A stretch of DNA of 64,000 bases from NCBI RefSeq assembly GCF_000699505.1, contig NZ_CP007490.1, positions 434,001 through 498,000 of the forward strand, read 5' to 3'. Position numbers and translations under genes: made by a program. Shown in pieces: positions 9,576 to 17,603 of this stretch (positions within the stretch are counted from its first letter, which is position 1; every line of letters starts with the position of its first letter). The notes beneath the pieces were generated by a model. It saw only the letters and a list, made by a program, of their open reading frames with translations. It was not told the origin of the DNA and made no database searches. Origin of the DNA: Rhodoluna lacicola (GTDB taxonomy: Bacteria; Actinomycetota; Actinomycetes; Actinomycetales; Microbacteriaceae).

Positions 9576-11084
9576 CTACATAGCCTTCCACGCGTGCTCT
9601 AGGGCACCGCGCAGAATCTGTGTGATCTCGTCAAATTGATCAGGACCAATTGTTAGAGGCGGAGCAAGTTGAACCACAGGGTCGCCACGGTCATCTGAGC
9701 GACAGTACAGACCCTCTTCGAACATCTTCTGCGAAAGGATTCCACGCAGTAGCTTCTCTGACTCGGCGTCGTTAAAGGTTTCCTTGGTGGTCTTATCTTT
9801 CACAAGTTCAATAGCCCAGAAGTAACCCTTGCCTCGGACATCGCCCACGATAGGCAGGTCGCGAAGTGAGTCAAGCGAGGCCTTGAATGCATCCTGGTTT
9901 CGAACCACGTTGCCAACCAAGTCTTCTTCATCAAAGATGTCTAGGTTTTCGAGTGCAACCGCGGCTGATACCGGGTGACCGCCGTAGGTGTAACCGTGTG
10001 GGAACAGCGTGGTGCCATTCTTGAACGGCTCAAATAGCTTCTCGGCAACCAACAGAGCACCGATAGGCGCGTAGGCAGAGGTCATACCCTTTGCCAGCAC
10101 CATCATGTCTGGCTCGAAACCGTAGAAGTTTGAGGCATACATTGAACCGGTGCGACCAAAACCGTCGATGGTTTCATCGGCCACGATCAGAACATCGTAT
10201 TTGTCACAGATCTCACGAACGCGATCAAAGTAGATCTTTGGCGCAGTGAAGCAACCACCAGAGTTCTGAATTGGTTCAAAGATAAACGCCGCAACGGTGT
10301 CTGGGTCTTCGAAAACAATCATTTCCTCAACACGATTTGCAGCCCAAAGAGCGAACTCTTCCTCTGTTTCAAAGTCATCCTGCGCGCGGTACCAGTTGGT
10401 GTTAGGTACGCGGAAGGTTGACGGCACCAAAGGCTCGAAGGCCTTCTTCATCGATGGGATACCGGTCAATGAAAGTGCGCCGTGCGAGGTGCCGTGGTAC
10501 GCCACTGCTCGGGTCAGCACCTTGTGCTTCATTGGCTTGCCCTGAAGCTTGAAGTACTGCTTTGCGAGTTTCCAGGCTGTCTCATTGGCCTCACCACCAC
10601 CGGTGGTGAAAAATACTCGAGTCAGATTCTTTGGTGCGTACGAAAGTAGGCGCTCAGAAAGTTCGATGCCTGGCTTGTGCGCGTGTGACCAAAGTGGAAA
10701 ATAATCCAACTCTTTCATCTGCTTTGCAGCAGCCTCGGCCAAGCGAGCTCGACCGTGTCCAGCATTTACTGAGAACAAACTTGAAATACCGTCAAAGTAC
10801 TTCTTGCCGTGCTGGTCCCAGAAGTGGTGGCCACTTGCTTTGGTGATGATTGGAATTTCACCCTTAGCCGTGTAGTAAGGGCTGTGTCGGGTGAAGTGCA
10901 AAAACATTGTTTCTTTTGCAACTTTTTGCAGCATTGCTGGTGTTGCTTCTTTTCCTGCCTTACGTGCATCAAGAAGCGGGGTGGCGCGGTCTGCTTTCGC
11001 TGCGGCCGGTTTTTTAACCGGAGCCTTGATCAGAGCTTTTATGCTCTTCACAAGCTTTCCTGCTGTGCTTGCCGTGGTTGCCAT
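9576..11084 (-). CDS. Class III PLP aminotransferase, probably putrescine/omega-amine:pyruvate
   Basis: Fold-type I PLP enzyme of the class III family; the context suggests transfer of the amino group of putrescine or a related amine (inference). Motifs seen: TTGGGEANETAWKLA for the cofactor phosphate, AYHGTSHG, the Asp of VADETIDGFGRTG, and the PLP lysine in VLAKGMTSAY. At 502 residues it is longer than usual because of an Ala/Lys/Pro-rich N-terminal extension of about 45 residues (KAPVKKPAAAKAD). It follows the Lrp regulator gene on the same strand after 35 bp and faces away from the aldehyde dehydrogenase gene. Beta-alanine:pyruvate aminotransferase is an alternative. Confidence 0.85.
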   Translation of the reverse strand: MATTASTAGKLVKSIKALIKAPVKKPAAAKADRATPLLDARKAGKEATPAMLQKVAKETMFLHFTRHSPYYTAKGEIPIITKASGHHFWDQHGKKYFDGISSLFSVNAGHGRARLAEAAAKQMKELDYFPLWSHAHKPGIELSERLLSYAPKNLTRVFFTTGGGEANETAWKLAKQYFKLQGKPMKHKVLTRAVAYHGTSHGALSLTGIPSMKKAFEPLVPSTFRVPNTNWYRAQDDFETEEEFALWAANRVEEMIVFEDPDTVAAFIFEPIQNSGGCFTAPKIYFDRVREICDKYDVLIVADETIDGFGRTGSMYASNFYGFEPDMMVLAKGMTSAYAPIGALLVAEKLFEPFKNGTTLFPHGYTYGGHPVSAAVALENLDIFDEEDLVGNVVRNQDAFKASLDSLRDLPIVGDVRGKGYFWAIELVKDKTTKETFNDAESEKLLRGILSQKMFEEGLYCRSDDRGDPVVQLAPPLTIGPDQFDEITQILRGALEHAWKAM

Positions 11085-11119
11085 GAAATATCACTCTTTA
11101 CTATTTGTTTGCAGTGGCA

Positions 11120-11593
11120 CTATCTAGTGCCCCAGTTGTAAACCTGCTTCGCCACCTTCAAATACACGAACGATTCGGTAGAGGTAACTCCGGGCAGAGT
11201 CCGGATTCTGGAGTTCAGCAGTGCCACGAGTTCTTCATCGTTCTCGCACACCACCTCGGCCAAAATGTCGAAGCTGCCAGCGGTTAGGACTACGTAGTCC
11301 ACCTCTGGCATCGCAGTTAGCTTCTCTGCGAGTTCACGAGTGTCGCCACCGCAACGAACACCGATCATTGCCTGGCGAGTAAAGCCAAGCTGTGAAGGGT
11401 CGGTTACAGCAACAACCTGCATCACACCGGATTCGGTAAGTTTCTGCACACGTTGACGCACAGCGGCCTCACTGAGACCTACCTTCTTACCTACTTCGGC
11501 ATAAGACCTACGCCCATCCAGTTGCAACTGTTCAATGATCGACTTCGATACATCGTCCAATTGGCTAGATTTGGTGCGTAAAACTCGTGACAT
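11120..11593 (-). CDS. Lrp/AsnC-family transcriptional regulator
   Basis: DNA-binding feast/famine regulator of 157 residues. A winged helix-turn-helix spans about residues 14-60 (ISKSIIEQLQLDGRRSYAEV, then VGLSEAAVRQRVQKL) and a RAM ligand-binding/oligomerisation domain follows (about 68-145). Divergence from the aldehyde dehydrogenase gene, and the repeated TAGCAAA/GATTCG motifs between them, indicate a local regulator of the amine pathway. A weak -10 (CAAAAT) ends 6 nt before its ATG. Confidence 0.9.
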   Translation of the reverse strand: MSRVLRTKSSQLDDVSKSIIEQLQLDGRRSYAEVGKKVGLSEAAVRQRVQKLTESGVMQVVAVTDPSQLGFTRQAMIGVRCGGDTRELAEKLTAMPEVDYVVLTAGSFDILAEVVCENDEELVALLNSRIRTLPGVTSTESFVYLKVAKQVYNWGTR

Positions 11594-11622
11594 GTGACGA
11601 TTTTGACAGTGAAAAGGCCTTT

Positions 11623-11675
11623 TAGCAAACGAATCCGCACCTGATTCGCCCTTTTGCTACTGATTCGATAGCAAA
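11623..11675. promoter_or_regulatory. Probable Lrp-type operator cluster between regulator and dehydrogenase genes
   Basis: TAGCAAA (11623-11629) with CGAATC (11630-11635) is mirrored by GATTCG (11643-11648) with TTTGCTA (11653-11659), an inverted repeat. GATTCG (11662-11667) and TAGCAAA (11669-11675) then occur again. Three half-site sets in about 50 bp between divergent genes is the arrangement expected for an Lrp/AsnC octamer. Assignment to the adjacent regulator is inferred. Confidence 0.65.
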
Positions 11676-11725
11676 TCGTGATAATTGACTTCGGAATCCT
11701 TATATTTGGGCCCCAAAAACCTGAT

Positions 11726-11731
11726 TAGAAT
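11726..11731 (+). promoter_or_regulatory. -10 box TAGAAT, leaderless promoter of the aldehyde dehydrogenase gene
   Basis: TAGAAT ends 6 nt before the ATG at 11738 and there is no ribosome site. No -35 element is evident, consistent with a promoter that needs activation from the upstream operator. Confidence 0.6.
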
Positions 11732-11737
11732 CGCAAT

Positions 11738-13168
11738 ATGCGTGAACTCAAAAATTTCATTAATGGCGAATACGTAGCCTCAAAATCAGGCGAAACTAGC
11801 CAAGTAATCAATCCAGCCAACGGTGAGGCCTATGCAACGGCGCCGGTCTCATCTGCAGCAGATGTCGATGCCGCCTACCAGGCAGCCCAAAAAGGGTTCG
11901 AAGAGTGGAGCAACTTCACTCCGGGTGAGCGCCAGTTGGCCCTGTTCCGAATCGCCGATGCGCTCGAGGCTCGTGCCGAAGAGGCTGCCGACGTTGAATC
12001 AGAGAACACCGGTAAGCCGCGCAGCACTCTAGTTGAGTACGAAATGGCGCCTTCGGTAGACCAGATTCGATTCTTCGCCGGTGCAGCCCGAAACCTAGAG
12101 GGCAAGGCAACCGCCGAGTACGCTCGGGATCACACCTCATCGATTCGCCGAGAGCCTATCGGTGTAATTGGCCAGGTGACTCCTTGGAACTACCCGCTGA
12201 ATATGGCGGTTTGGAAGTTCGCCCCGGCAATCGCCGCCGGTAACACCGTGGTGATTAAGCCATCGGATACAACTCCTGCGTCTACATTGCTGCTAGCTGA
12301 GATTGCGGCCGAGTTCTTGCCAAAGGGAGTTTTCAACGTAGTCGCCGGAAACCGTGACACCGGCCGCGCAATGATTGAGAACGAAATTCCCCAGATGGTT
12401 TCGATCACCGGTTCTGTTCGTGCCGGTATGGAAGTTGCCAAGTCAGCTGCCACCGATTTGAAGCGAGTTCACCTTGAGCTTGGTGGCAAGGCTCCGGTAA
12501 TTGTTTGTGCAGATGCCGATCTGCAGAAAGCCGCAGCGCAAATCGCGATTGCCGGATTCTTCAACGCCGGTCAGGACTGTACCGCTGCTACTCGCATCTT
12601 GGTGCACGAATCGGTGCACGATGAATTCCTGTCGCTGCTGGTAGCCGAGGTTAAGGCAAATGCCACAACCGGTGACCCAAAGCGCGATGACATTCTTTAT
12701 GGTCCGGTGAACAACGCCAACCAATTAGAACGCGTTCAAGGCTTCATCGACCGCCTACCAGATCACGCCAACATAGAGACCGGTGGTGTGCGAGTAGGTG
12801 ACAAGGGATACTTCCTTGAGGCTGCGGTGTTGTCTGGTTTGAAGCAGCAAGACGAGCACATTCAGAGCGAAATCTTTGGTCCGGTTGTTACCGTGCAAAA
12901 ATTCAGCACCGATGAAGAGGCCCTGCGCTGGGCGAACGACGTGAAGTACGGCTTGGCGTCATCGGTGTGGACCCAAAACCACACCCGTGCTTTGCGATTC
13001 TCAAAGTCGCTGAACTTTGGTTGCGTTTGGATCAACACTCACATTCCATTGGCTGCCGAGATGCCGCACGGTGGTTTCCGTCACTCAGGCTACGGCAAGG
13101 ACTTGTCGCAGTATGGTTTCGAGGACTACACCCGCATCAAGCACGTCATGTCGTTTATAGGGGACTAG
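11738..13168 (+). CDS. Aldehyde dehydrogenase, probably gamma-aminobutyraldehyde dehydrogenase
   Basis: NAD(P)-dependent oxidation of an amino-aldehyde to the acid; with the neighbouring aminotransferase this would turn 4-aminobutanal into GABA. The 476 residues carry the catalytic Cys281 in GQDCTAA, the general base Glu247 in LELGGKAP, and the cofactor motif ITGSVRAG. PWNYPLNMAVWK and the C-terminal YGKDLSQYGFEDYTRIKHV resemble PatD-type enzymes. Succinate-semialdehyde or betaine-aldehyde dehydrogenase activity cannot be excluded from sequence alone. Confidence 0.87.
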   Translation: MRELKNFINGEYVASKSGETSQVINPANGEAYATAPVSSAADVDAAYQAAQKGFEEWSNFTPGERQLALFRIADALEARAEEAADVESENTGKPRSTLVEYEMAPSVDQIRFFAGAARNLEGKATAEYARDHTSSIRREPIGVIGQVTPWNYPLNMAVWKFAPAIAAGNTVVIKPSDTTPASTLLLAEIAAEFLPKGVFNVVAGNRDTGRAMIENEIPQMVSITGSVRAGMEVAKSAATDLKRVHLELGGKAPVIVCADADLQKAAAQIAIAGFFNAGQDCTAATRILVHESVHDEFLSLLVAEVKANATTGDPKRDDILYGPVNNANQLERVQGFIDRLPDHANIETGGVRVGDKGYFLEAAVLSGLKQQDEHIQSEIFGPVVTVQKFSTDEEALRWANDVKYGLASSVWTQNHTRALRFSKSLNFGCVWINTHIPLAAEMPHGGFRHSGYGKDLSQYGFEDYTRIKHVMSFIGD

Positions 13169-13187
13169 TCCACAGATTTACGAGCGC

Positions 13188-13213
13188 GGGCTCCAGGCTT
13201 AGGTCTGGGGCCC
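13188..13213 (+). terminator. GC-rich hairpin after the aldehyde dehydrogenase gene
   Basis: GGGCTCCAG pairs with CTGGGGCCC (one G-T pair) around an 8-nt loop, 20 bp after the stop. There is no U-run, so termination is possible but not assured. The right arm touches the -10-like CAAACT of the next gene. Confidence 0.45.
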
Positions 13214-13224
13214 AAACTCTTTAA

Positions 13225-14181
13225 ATGCAATTCAGCTGGATGCTCCCGTCGCTTTTATTTGGAGCCTATCTGGGCTTTAGTTCAGGCGCCTGGCACATGC
13301 TTGGGCTCAGTGCCATTACCGCCCTGATCTGGCTGGCAATTCGCAGATTCAACGAGGGCCGAACAGTTGACCTCTCCGAACCGGTGATCATCAATGGTTC
13401 CGAAGTGTGGATAGGTGACTACCTTTTGCCAAAGCGGGAGATCCTTTGGAAGAAAGAATGGCACGCCGTGGTCTTTAGAGCTTGGCAAGCTAAGCAGAAC
13501 GGGCCAGTCTTTGACTTGGCTCTAGATCTTGAAGCTGAGGGTGTGCACGCAATCATCATTGGCCCCACGGGTTCCGGTAAGAGTGAATTGCTGAAATTAC
13601 TTCTTGGCGCAACCATACGCGATCAGCCGAATTGTGAAATCACTCTCTTGGATTTCAAGGGAGGTGCCAGCTTCAGCAGGTATCAAGGCTTGGGGCAGGT
13701 GAAGCGATTTGCCACAGACATAGATGGTCACAGTCCTGAACAGCTTTGGAATGAGATTAGGGCGGAGGTTGGGCGTCGGGAACTTGGTTTGGCTGCAAAG
13801 GGAGCAAGCCGCATAGAGGAACCAATAATGTTTCAGTTGCCCAGGCACTACATATTTGTCGACGAACTGGCGGCGGCGCTCGCCGAATCTCCTCTGGCTA
13901 CTTCGGCACTAACACTGGTGGCCACCCGCGGGCGGTCGTTAGGAATTCACCTGATTGTTGCAACCCAATCTGCTCAGGGCATTCCCCGAACTATGTTGAC
14001 CAATCTCCGAGTGCGAATCGCGCTCGCCGAAGCCGACCCAATTGACCTAGCTCAACTGAACCTTAAGCGGCCCGCGGAACCAATTTCGGTGCTGGCTGGC
14101 TGGGCCAGCGGAATCGCTCAAAAACCCGGTTCATTAACTTCTCATTTCAATTTCCCGCTGGGGGCAAGTTTTGAATTCTAG
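13225..14181 (+). CDS. Orphan FtsK/SpoIIIE-domain ATPase, EccC-like
   Basis: A 318-residue membrane-anchored P-loop ATPase of unknown role. Two hydrophobic N-terminal segments (residues about 4-40) precede a single ATPase domain: Walker A GPTGSGKSE from residue 113, LLDFKGGASF around Asp143, Walker B YIFVDELAAAL with Asp213/Glu214, then RGRSLGIHLIVATQS. The DFKGG and RSLGIHL motifs are closer to type VII secretion EccC modules than to FtsK. No EccB/D/E, WXG100 or conjugation gene is nearby, and no FtsK gamma domain. It lies between the amine dehydrogenase and potD. CAAACT ends 6 nt before the ATG. Confidence 0.85.
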   Translation: MQFSWMLPSLLFGAYLGFSSGAWHMLGLSAITALIWLAIRRFNEGRTVDLSEPVIINGSEVWIGDYLLPKREILWKKEWHAVVFRAWQAKQNGPVFDLALDLEAEGVHAIIIGPTGSGKSELLKLLLGATIRDQPNCEITLLDFKGGASFSRYQGLGQVKRFATDIDGHSPEQLWNEIRAEVGRRELGLAAKGASRIEEPIMFQLPRHYIFVDELAAALAESPLATSALTLVATRGRSLGIHLIVATQSAQGIPRTMLTNLRVRIALAEADPIDLAQLNLKRPAEPISVLAGWASGIAQKPGSLTSHFNFPLGASFEF

Positions 14182-14282
14182 GAGGATTTTTTATGGCAGG
14201 ATTTCAGTAGATGCGCGAACCTAGCGCGTTTGGTTATGTTGGTTGGGCCAAAGAAGGCCCCTCTATCTAAGGAGCACGGGCA
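14182..14282 (+). promoter_or_regulatory. Leader and promoter region of the pot operon
   Basis: This 101-bp gap holds CGCG(N7)CGCG around 14214-14231, a small GGGCC/GGCCC hairpin (14245-14260) and a strong ribosome site (CTAAGGAG) before potD. Unlike many genes here potD has a normal leader. I cannot place the -10 with confidence. Confidence 0.4.
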
Positions 14283-15521
14283 ATGAATAAGCCACTTCCA
14301 GAAGACCCAATGATGCGCGATCTAATCAAAATGGCTCGCCGTCACCAAATGACAAGACGCGCAGCTCTGGCTGGTGCAGGTGCCACAGCGGCAACCCTTG
14401 CTCTCGCTGCATGTGCACCAGGCGGTTCAACCGGTGAGGCACTTACCCCAGCCGCAGATCTTTCAGATTCAGAAAAGACATTAATCTGGCACAACTGGTC
14501 GCTTTACATGGATGAAGATGACAACGGTAAGTACCCAACACTTGAGAAGTTCACAGCACAGACCGGCATTGAAGTCGAGTACAAGATTGAGATTGACGAC
14601 AACGATTCTTATTTCAGCAAGGTGCAGAAGCAGCTTGCCAAGGGTCAGGACATCGGTGCCGATGTTGCTTGCCCTACCGAGTGGATGGCAGCACGTTGGG
14701 TAAACCTTGGTTACACCCAGCAGTTTGATCTAGCTAACATTCCAAATCACAAAAACCTAGCGCCCGCTTACAACAACCCGGCATACGACCCTGATCGCAG
14801 CCGTGCGATTCCTTACCAGGGAATTCTTGCCGGAATCACCTACAACAAGGCGGAGTACAAGAAGGCAACTGGTAAAGATTCGCCTACTTCACTCGAGGAC
14901 CTTTGGGACCCAGCACTAAAGGGCCGCGTTGGTGTGCTTTCTGAAATGCGCGACACCATTGGTCTAATTCTTTTGGCGAACGGCATCGACATCACCAGCG
15001 AGTCTTCGCTCACCGAGGATGCCTTCATGAATGCAATCGACTTCTTCGCGGGCAAGGTTGCCGACGGTCAGATATCGAAGATCAAGGGCAACAGCTACTC
15101 AGAGGACCTAGAGAACGGTGACACCATCGCCGCAATTGCGTGGTCTGGCGACACCGTGCAGCTTAACCTTTCTGCCGAAACAGAAAAGTATGGCTTCTTC
15201 ATTCCAGAGTCTGGAACAACAATTTCTGCCGACTGTTTCGTGACCCCAATGGGTGCAACTCACAAGCGAAACGTTGAAGAACTAATTAACTACTACTACG
15301 ACCCAAAGGTTGCAGCAGAGTTGGCAGCTTGGGTGAACTACGTAACTCCGGTAGTTGGAGCTCAGGAAGAGGCCGTGAAGATCGACCCTGCGTTGGCAGA
15401 AAACCAGTTGATTTTCCCGTCGGAAGATTTCATGAAGAACGCCCACGGTTTCCGTTCGCTAACCGGTGAAGAATCAGTCAAGTTCTCTAAGGCGTTCCAA
15501 GACGTCATGCTAGGCGCATAG
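14283..15521 (+). CDS. potD: Polyamine ABC transporter substrate-binding lipoprotein
   Basis: Extracellular spermidine/putrescine-binding protein of 412 residues. The N-terminus combines a twin-arginine-like motif (TRRAALAG, Arg25-Arg26) with a lipobox ending at Cys44 (ALAAC), so it is probably exported and lipid-anchored. The mature part has the PotD-type SBP_bac_8 layout (NWSLYMD, IPYQGILAGITYNK, AIAWSGDTVQL). It is the first gene of potDABC and is followed after 4 bp by potA. Confidence 0.9.
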   Translation: MNKPLPEDPMMRDLIKMARRHQMTRRAALAGAGATAATLALAACAPGGSTGEALTPAADLSDSEKTLIWHNWSLYMDEDDNGKYPTLEKFTAQTGIEVEYKIEIDDNDSYFSKVQKQLAKGQDIGADVACPTEWMAARWVNLGYTQQFDLANIPNHKNLAPAYNNPAYDPDRSRAIPYQGILAGITYNKAEYKKATGKDSPTSLEDLWDPALKGRVGVLSEMRDTIGLILLANGIDITSESSLTEDAFMNAIDFFAGKVADGQISKIKGNSYSEDLENGDTIAAIAWSGDTVQLNLSAETEKYGFFIPESGTTISADCFVTPMGATHKRNVEELINYYYDPKVAAELAAWVNYVTPVVGAQEEAVKIDPALAENQLIFPSEDFMKNAHGFRSLTGEESVKFSKAFQDVMLGA

Positions 15522-15525
15522 TCCG

Positions 15526-16677
15526 TTGGCAACTGAGTTTGTTGCCCGCGGCGCGGATTTAGAGTTAGTAGGTATCCGCAAAGAGTTTCCAGGCTTTACA
15601 GCGATTGAGGATCTAGATCTGCATATTCCTGCAGGTGAATTCTTCGCCTTGCTTGGGCCGTCTGGTTGCGGAAAAACCACAACCCTTCGTTTGGTTGCTG
15701 GTCTTGACGAACCTACCAAGGGCAAAATCCTTATCGGTGGCAAAGACGTAACTGCAACCAAGGCCTACCAGCGCCCGGTAAACACTGTGTTCCAGAGCTA
15801 TGCACTGTTCCCGCACATGAGTGTGCTTGAGAATGTTGCCTTTGGTTTGAAGCAGCGCAAGATTGATGACCCAATGACCAAAGCTCAAGCCTCGCTTGAC
15901 CTGGTTGAGTTGGGCCACTTGGCGCTTCGTCGCCCGGCTCAGCTTTCTGGTGGTCAGCAACAGCGTGTTGCACTTGCTCGCGCACTGGTAAACCGTCCTT
16001 CGCTTTTGCTTTTGGATGAACCACTTGGCGCTCTTGACCTAAAGCTTCGTCGACAGATGCAGATCGAACTCAAAGCAATCCAGATGGAAGTTGGGCTTAC
16101 CTTCTTGCACGTGACTCACGACCAAGAAGAGGCCATGGACATGGCCGACACCGTGGCCGTAATGAACAAGGGTCGAATCGAGCAGATGGGTGCTCCAGAA
16201 AAACTCTACGATCGCCCAAAGACCGTCTTTGTATCAAAGTTCCTTGGTCAGTCAAATCTTTTTGTTGGCAAGGTTGAAGAAGAAAATGCATCTTCAATCA
16301 GCATCAATGTTGCTGGCAACAAGATCACCGTGCCCAAGGATCGTGCCGAAAAACATAAGGGCATGATTGCATTAGGTGTTCGCCCAGAAAAGGCTTTCTT
16401 CCACGAGGAGAAGCCAAAGTTAGGTGCAGGTCACAACCTAATCGGTCCGGGTGAAATTATTGACATTCGCTTTACCGGTGTAAGTAACCAGTACCTGATT
16501 GAGATTCCAAATGTTGGAAACGTCACCGTGTTTGCGCAGAACGTTGGCAAGAGTCCGGTAACCGAACTTGGCGCCAAGGTTTGGGTTAGCTGGAAGATCG
16601 AGCACACCTTTGGCTTGGCTGATCTGCCAACCAACGTTGGCAATGAAACCATCACTGAGTCAATTACGGTTCAGTAG
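15526..16677 (+). CDS. potA: Polyamine ABC transporter ATP-binding protein
   Basis: ATPase driving the PotBC channel, 383 residues. Walker A GPSGCGKTT starts at residue 44; the Q-loop FQSYALFPHMSV, signature LSGGQQQR, Walker B LLLLDEPLGALD and switch His (HVTHDQEEA) are all intact. A C-terminal TOBE domain follows (about 280-380). The start is a TTG 4 bp after potD, with translation likely coupled. Confidence 0.94.
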   Translation: MATEFVARGADLELVGIRKEFPGFTAIEDLDLHIPAGEFFALLGPSGCGKTTTLRLVAGLDEPTKGKILIGGKDVTATKAYQRPVNTVFQSYALFPHMSVLENVAFGLKQRKIDDPMTKAQASLDLVELGHLALRRPAQLSGGQQQRVALARALVNRPSLLLLDEPLGALDLKLRRQMQIELKAIQMEVGLTFLHVTHDQEEAMDMADTVAVMNKGRIEQMGAPEKLYDRPKTVFVSKFLGQSNLFVGKVEEENASSISINVAGNKITVPKDRAEKHKGMIALGVRPEKAFFHEEKPKLGAGHNLIGPGEIIDIRFTGVSNQYLIEIPNVGNVTVFAQNVGKSPVTELGAKVWVSWKIEHTFGLADLPTNVGNETITESITVQ

Positions 16678-16679
16678 CC

Positions 16680-17603
16680 ATGGCATTCGCAGCATTCAGT
16701 CACGGTGGCGGCGGCGCAAAGCAGGCCGCACCGGCAAGCAAAGGTAACGGTAGAGTAGCGCTGCTACTGCTGCTTCCGGGTTTGCTGTACCTGGCAATTT
16801 TCTTTATTGCACCGTTATTCTCATTGATCGCAACATCACTGCAGACCATGGACATCTCATCGGGATTCCCGGTTTACAACTACGGTTTTGAAGTTGCTAA
16901 CTACGTAAACGTGGTGTCCCAGTACGGACCGCAAATTTTCCGCTCATTCTTTTATGCGCTAATCGCAACTGTTGCGGCCCTGATCATTAGCTATCCACTG
17001 GCCTATTTCATCGGCGTGAAGGCTCGTCGCTGGCCGTTAATGCAGGGACTCATGCTTACCCTGGTGATTGCTCCGTTCTTCATCTCGTTCCTGCTACGCA
17101 CCTTTGCCTGGAAGCAGATTTTTTCAAACGAATCGTGGATCGTTGGAGCGCTTCAGTCAATTGGTTTTCTGACACCCGATCAGTATCTGGTGGGTACACC
17201 GTTTATGGTTATTTTTGGTCTAACCTACAACTTCATTCCATTCATGACGCTGCCGCTCTACACAACTCTTGAGCGCTTGGATGTTCGCTACCTCGAGGCC
17301 GGGGCAGACCTATACGCCAACCCACGCAAGACTTTCATGAAAGTCACACTGCCACTGTCTATGCCTGGAATTGTTTCGGGAACCCTGCTTACTTTTATTC
17401 CAATTGCCGGCGACTATGTAAACGCCAGCGGTCTATTCCTTGGCAGCACAGAGACCTCAATGCTTGGAAACGTGGTTGAGTCTAAGTTCTTGAAGAGCTA
17501 CGAGTATCCAACAGCGTCTGCGCTATCGGTTATCTTGATGGGCGCCATTCTGTTGCTAGTCACGCTGTACGTTCGCAAGAGTGGAACGGATGATCTGCTA
17601 TGA
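16680..17603 (+). CDS. potB: Polyamine ABC transporter permease, PotB type
   Basis: One of two inner-membrane subunits of the polyamine importer, 307 residues with six predicted transmembrane helices after a polar N-terminal tail of about 25 residues. The EAA loop that contacts PotA reads EAGADLYANPRKTFMKVTLP. It starts 2 bp after potA and its stop overlaps potC (ATGA). Confidence 0.92.
   Translation: MAFAAFSHGGGGAKQAAPASKGNGRVALLLLLPGLLYLAIFFIAPLFSLIATSLQTMDISSGFPVYNYGFEVANYVNVVSQYGPQIFRSFFYALIATVAALIISYPLAYFIGVKARRWPLMQGLMLTLVIAPFFISFLLRTFAWKQIFSNESWIVGALQSIGFLTPDQYLVGTPFMVIFGLTYNFIPFMTLPLYTTLERLDVRYLEAGADLYANPRKTFMKVTLPLSMPGIVSGTLLTFIPIAGDYVNASGLFLGSTETSMLGNVVESKFLKSYEYPTASALSVILMGAILLLVTLYVRKSGTDDLL

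Noticed and set aside
9533-9583. Short + strand frame starting MKFEFDAN
   Set aside because: It exists only because the right arm of the inverted repeat copies the ogt start; no promoter or ribosome site serves it, and it runs into the opposing aminotransferase stop. Kept as part of the repeat finding, not as a gene.
11738-13168. Succinate-semialdehyde dehydrogenase (gabD) as identity of the aldehyde dehydrogenase
   Set aside because: The position beside a diamine-type aminotransferase and the C-terminal segment favour gamma-aminobutyraldehyde dehydrogenase. Not excluded biochemically, so no gene symbol was given.
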